NCBI RefSeq assembly: GCF_900070365.1
Contig: NZ_LN850107.1
Location: 2,418,001 to 2,482,000 of the forward strand
Reading direction: 5' to 3'
DNA length: 64,000 bases
Origin: Alloactinosynnema sp. L-07
Lineage (GTDB): Bacteria; Actinomycetota; Actinomycetes; Mycobacteriales; Pseudonocardiaceae
This document shows, piece by piece, positions 59,501 through 64,000 of this stretch. Numbering within the stretch: position 1 is the first letter of the stretch; each line of letters opens with the position of its first letter. The translations under genes and the position numbers were made by a program. The notes beneath the pieces were generated by a model. That model worked only from the letters and a program-made list of their open reading frames with translations, searched no databases and was not told where the DNA came from.

Positions 59501-60346
59501 ATGGACGACACGACCGGCACCGAGCCCCCGCGGCTGGTCAGCCGCAAGGCGGTGCTGCACGCCGCACTGGCCGCGGGCGTCGCGGTGCCCATCGCCCTCG
59601 TCGGCGTTCCCGCCCTGGCCCGGACCTCCGCGGCCACCGGCACCGCCCCCGAGTTGACCCCGGCGTGCGACGACGGCGACGACCCGACCCCGCCGCAGAC
59701 CGAAGGTCCTTATTTCAAGCCGAATTCGCCGCGGCGCACGTCGCTGATCCCGGCAGGCACGCCGGGCACCCGCCTTACCGTCACCGGCTATGTCTTCGGC
59801 CTGTCGTGCCTTCCGCTGAGCAACGTGTTGATGGACTTCTGGCAGGCCGACGGCAACGGCGCCTACGACAACACGGGCTTCCGCTACCGCGGCCACCAGT
59901 TCACCGACGCCAAGGGCGCGTTCACCCTCACGACGATCTTCCCCGGCCTCTACCCGGGCCGCACGCGGCACCTGCACGTCAAGGTGCAGGCGCCCGGCCG
60001 CCCCGTGCTCACCACACAGCTGTACTTCCCGAACGAGCCGCGCAACAACACCGACTCGATCTTCGACGCGCGGCTGCTGATGACGGTCCGCGACGTGTCC
60101 GGCGCGAAGCAGGCCAGCTTCGACTTCGTGCTCAACGTGCCGCAGAACCCGCCGACCAGCACGACGACGACCCCGCCCACGACGACGACCTCGCAGCCGC
60201 CCGGCGGCACGTGGGCGGTGGGCACGGCGTACGCGACGGGCGCCAGGGTCACCTACGGCGGCCGTGCCTACGTCTGCCTGCAGGGCCACGTCGCCCAGCA
60301 GGGTTGGGAGCCGCCCAACACGCCCGCGCTGTGGCGCGTGGCCTGA
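59501..60346 (+). CDS. Secreted intradiol dioxygenase with C-terminal CBM5/12 module
   Basis: A 281-residue exported enzyme. N-terminal export signal (SRKAVLHAALAAGVAVPIAL), intradiol ring-cleavage dioxygenase domain (about 60-210) with iron ligands likely in NGAYDNTGFRYRG and GLYPGRTRHLHVKV (Tyr, His, His), a Thr/Pro linker (STTTTPPTTTTSQPP) and a chitin-binding-type module (about 237-281; GARVTYGGRAYVCLQGH). A Streptomyces enzyme with this fusion cleaves catechols and binds lignin, so aromatic polymer breakdown is the likely role. ATG 59501 follows GGAGAAGG. Confidence 0.9.
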   Translation: MDDTTGTEPPRLVSRKAVLHAALAAGVAVPIALVGVPALARTSAATGTAPELTPACDDGDDPTPPQTEGPYFKPNSPRRTSLIPAGTPGTRLTVTGYVFGLSCLPLSNVLMDFWQADGNGAYDNTGFRYRGHQFTDAKGAFTLTTIFPGLYPGRTRHLHVKVQAPGRPVLTTQLYFPNEPRNNTDSIFDARLLMTVRDVSGAKQASFDFVLNVPQNPPTSTTTTPPTTTTSQPPGGTWAVGTAYATGARVTYGGRAYVCLQGHVAQQGWEPPNTPALWRVA

Positions 60347-60367
60347 TCAAACAGGGATGAACTTCGA

Positions 60368-60413
60368 GGCCCCGACCTCCACGGCGAAGGACGCCGCCGT
60401 GGAGGTCGGGGCC
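60368..60413 (+). terminator. Terminator hairpin after the dioxygenase gene
   Basis: Arms 60368-60386 and 60395-60413 are perfectly complementary over 19 bp around an 8-nt loop, 21 nt after the stop. No T-run. Confidence 0.75.
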
Positions 60414-60433
60414 CTCGGCGTGTCGGCGCGCGG

Positions 60434-60460
60434 TTGACATCGCACCAGGTTGGGTACCCA
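60434..60460 (+). promoter_or_regulatory. Promoter of the DUF1206 gene
   Basis: Perfect -35 TTGACA (60434-60439) and a plausible -10 TACCCA (60455-60460), ending 6 nt before the GTG start. No ribosome site intervenes, which implies a leaderless transcript. Confidence 0.5.
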
Positions 60461-60466
60461 TCAGCG

Positions 60467-61273
60467 GTGAGCGACACGGCGCAAGAGGTTCGGGAGAACC
60501 CAGCGTTGCAGGTGGCGGGTCGGATCGGCATGCTGTTCTACGGCGCGGTCCACCTGCTGATCGCGTGGCTGGCCGCGCAGGTGGTCTTCGGCGACCGCGC
60601 GCAGAGCGACTCCAAGGGCGCGCTGGCCGAGATCTCGAAGTCGCCGATCGGCCCGGCCTTGCTCTGGGCGCTGGCGATCGGCCTGTTCCTCTTCGTGCTG
60701 TGGCAACTGGCCGAGGCCGCCGTCGGCTTCACCTATGTCCACAAGGAACGCAAGCGCACCGGCAAGCGGATCGGCGCGGTAGCCCGGTCGGTCACCGCGA
60801 CATTCATCGGCGTCGGCGCTGTGCAGTTCGCGCTCGGTTCCGGCAGCACGGACTCGACCGGCAGGCAGCAGGCCCTGACCGCACGCGTCCTGGCACTGCC
60901 GTTCGGGCAGGTGCTGGTCGGCGCGGTCGCGCTCGGCATCCTGATCATCGCCATCGTGGTGTTCCGAAAGGGCGTCAAGAGGTCGTTCACCGAGGATCTC
61001 AATCTGAGCACGCTGCCGGACGGCTCCCAGCGCTGGGTGAAGCGGATCGGCCGGATCGGCTGGACCGGCAAAGGCCTGGCCTACGGGGTGATCGGCGTCC
61101 TCGTCGCCACCGCCGCGGTCACCGCCGACCCCGAGGAGTCCGGCGGCTTGGACAAGGCCCTGCACACCCTGGCCGGTGAGCCCTGGGGCGTCGGCCTGCT
61201 CGTACTCATCGCCGTCGGGCTGGCCGCGTTCGGCGTCTACTGCTTCGCCGCGGCCCGCGCCCACCGGGTGTGA
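60467..61273 (+). CDS. DUF1206-family membrane protein
   Basis: A 268-residue integral membrane protein built of three DUF1206 repeats of two helices each, at about 10-80, 95-165 and 185-265; each begins with a motif like GRIGMLFYGAVHLLIAWLA or GRIGWTGKGLAYGVIGVLVA. No function is established for the family. GTG 60467 lies next to a good promoter and without ribosome site, suggesting leaderless translation. Its stop codon sits in a perfect hairpin shared with the convergent cobN. Confidence 0.88.
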   Translation: MSDTAQEVRENPALQVAGRIGMLFYGAVHLLIAWLAAQVVFGDRAQSDSKGALAEISKSPIGPALLWALAIGLFLFVLWQLAEAAVGFTYVHKERKRTGKRIGAVARSVTATFIGVGAVQFALGSGSTDSTGRQQALTARVLALPFGQVLVGAVALGILIIAIVVFRKGVKRSFTEDLNLSTLPDGSQRWVKRIGRIGWTGKGLAYGVIGVLVATAAVTADPEESGGLDKALHTLAGEPWGVGLLVLIAVGLAAFGVYCFAAARAHRV

Positions 61274-61289
61274 TCGCCACACCCGGTGG
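61261..61289. terminator. Convergent hairpin between the DUF1206 gene and cobN
   Basis: CCACCGGGTGTG (61261-61272) and CACACCCGGTGG (61278-61289) form a perfect 12-bp stem with a 5-nt loop spanning the DUF1206 stop codon, 9 nt from the cobN stop. Confidence 0.65.
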
Positions 61290-61298
61290 GGCCCACAC

Positions 61299-64000
<2,702 letters not shown>

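Overview
The window is high-GC DNA with GTG/TTG starts, many 4-nt ATGA/GTGA stop-start overlaps, a fused F420 FO synthase, an AfsR/SARP regulator, an MmyB-type regulator and a DasR-like operator. Together these point to a filamentous actinomycete, most likely in or near Pseudonocardiales (inference; no rRNA gene is present). It carries about 59 protein genes and no tRNA, rRNA, CRISPR array or insertion sequence that I can see. The first gene (sensor kinase) and last gene (cobN) run off the edges.

Layout. 0-6.3 kb: sensor kinase end, STAS protein, phosphoribosyltransferase, MMPL transporter, NADH pyrophosphatase (nudC) overlapping an Lrp/AsnC regulator. 6.4-11.2 kb: XdhC-like protein, then a beta-oxidation-type operon (SDR, MaoC hydratase, two acyl-CoA dehydrogenases, TetR) behind a 16-bp palindrome. 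11.2-15.8 kb: DeoR regulator 1, FO synthase (fbiC), two DoxX proteins. 15.9-20.7 kb: DapA-family protein and a tightly overlapping minus-strand operon gshA-like, gshB-like, MAPEG, MFS, amphi-Trp, which looks like a glutathione or gamma-glutamyl thiol module unusual for an actinobacterium. 20.9-21.8 kb: cytosolic HtrA-like protease.

21.9-28.6 kb holds the most interesting system: a guanidine-I (ykkC) riboswitch followed by five genes, each overlapping the next by 4 nt. They are two DUF1989 carboxyguanidine deiminase subunits, a carboxyltransferase-only fragment of a guanidine/urea carboxylase (no biotin carboxylase, no biotin carrier domain), allophanate hydrolase and a YtcJ-like amidohydrolase. 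28.6-33.7 kb: 85-bp direct repeats running into a large SARP-NB-ARC-TPR regulator, a perfect 24-bp inverted repeat, a secreted RTX-like Ca-binding protein, and a secreted protein made of three 86-89-residue repeats that I do not recognise. 33.8-36.8 kb: molybdate regulator plus modABC. 36.9-37.9 kb: orphan FkbH-like protein.

38.1-51.9 kb is a carbohydrate island: secreted GH31 glycosidase with two CBM32-like domains, cutC behind a DasR-type site, a ROK repressor divergent from zwf-edd-eda (Entner-Doudoroff), DeoR regulator 2, and an operon of SIS isomerase/deaminase, ROK kinase, PfkB kinase and class II aldolase resembling amino-sugar/tagatose catabolism. A 527-bp gene-free, palindrome-rich stretch follows. 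52.4-64 kb: methyltransferase, polar amino acid ABC transporter, MmyB-type regulator with a small membrane protein, MFS/AraC pair, a secreted intradiol dioxygenase with a chitin/lignin-binding module, a DUF1206 membrane protein and the C-terminal three quarters of cobN.
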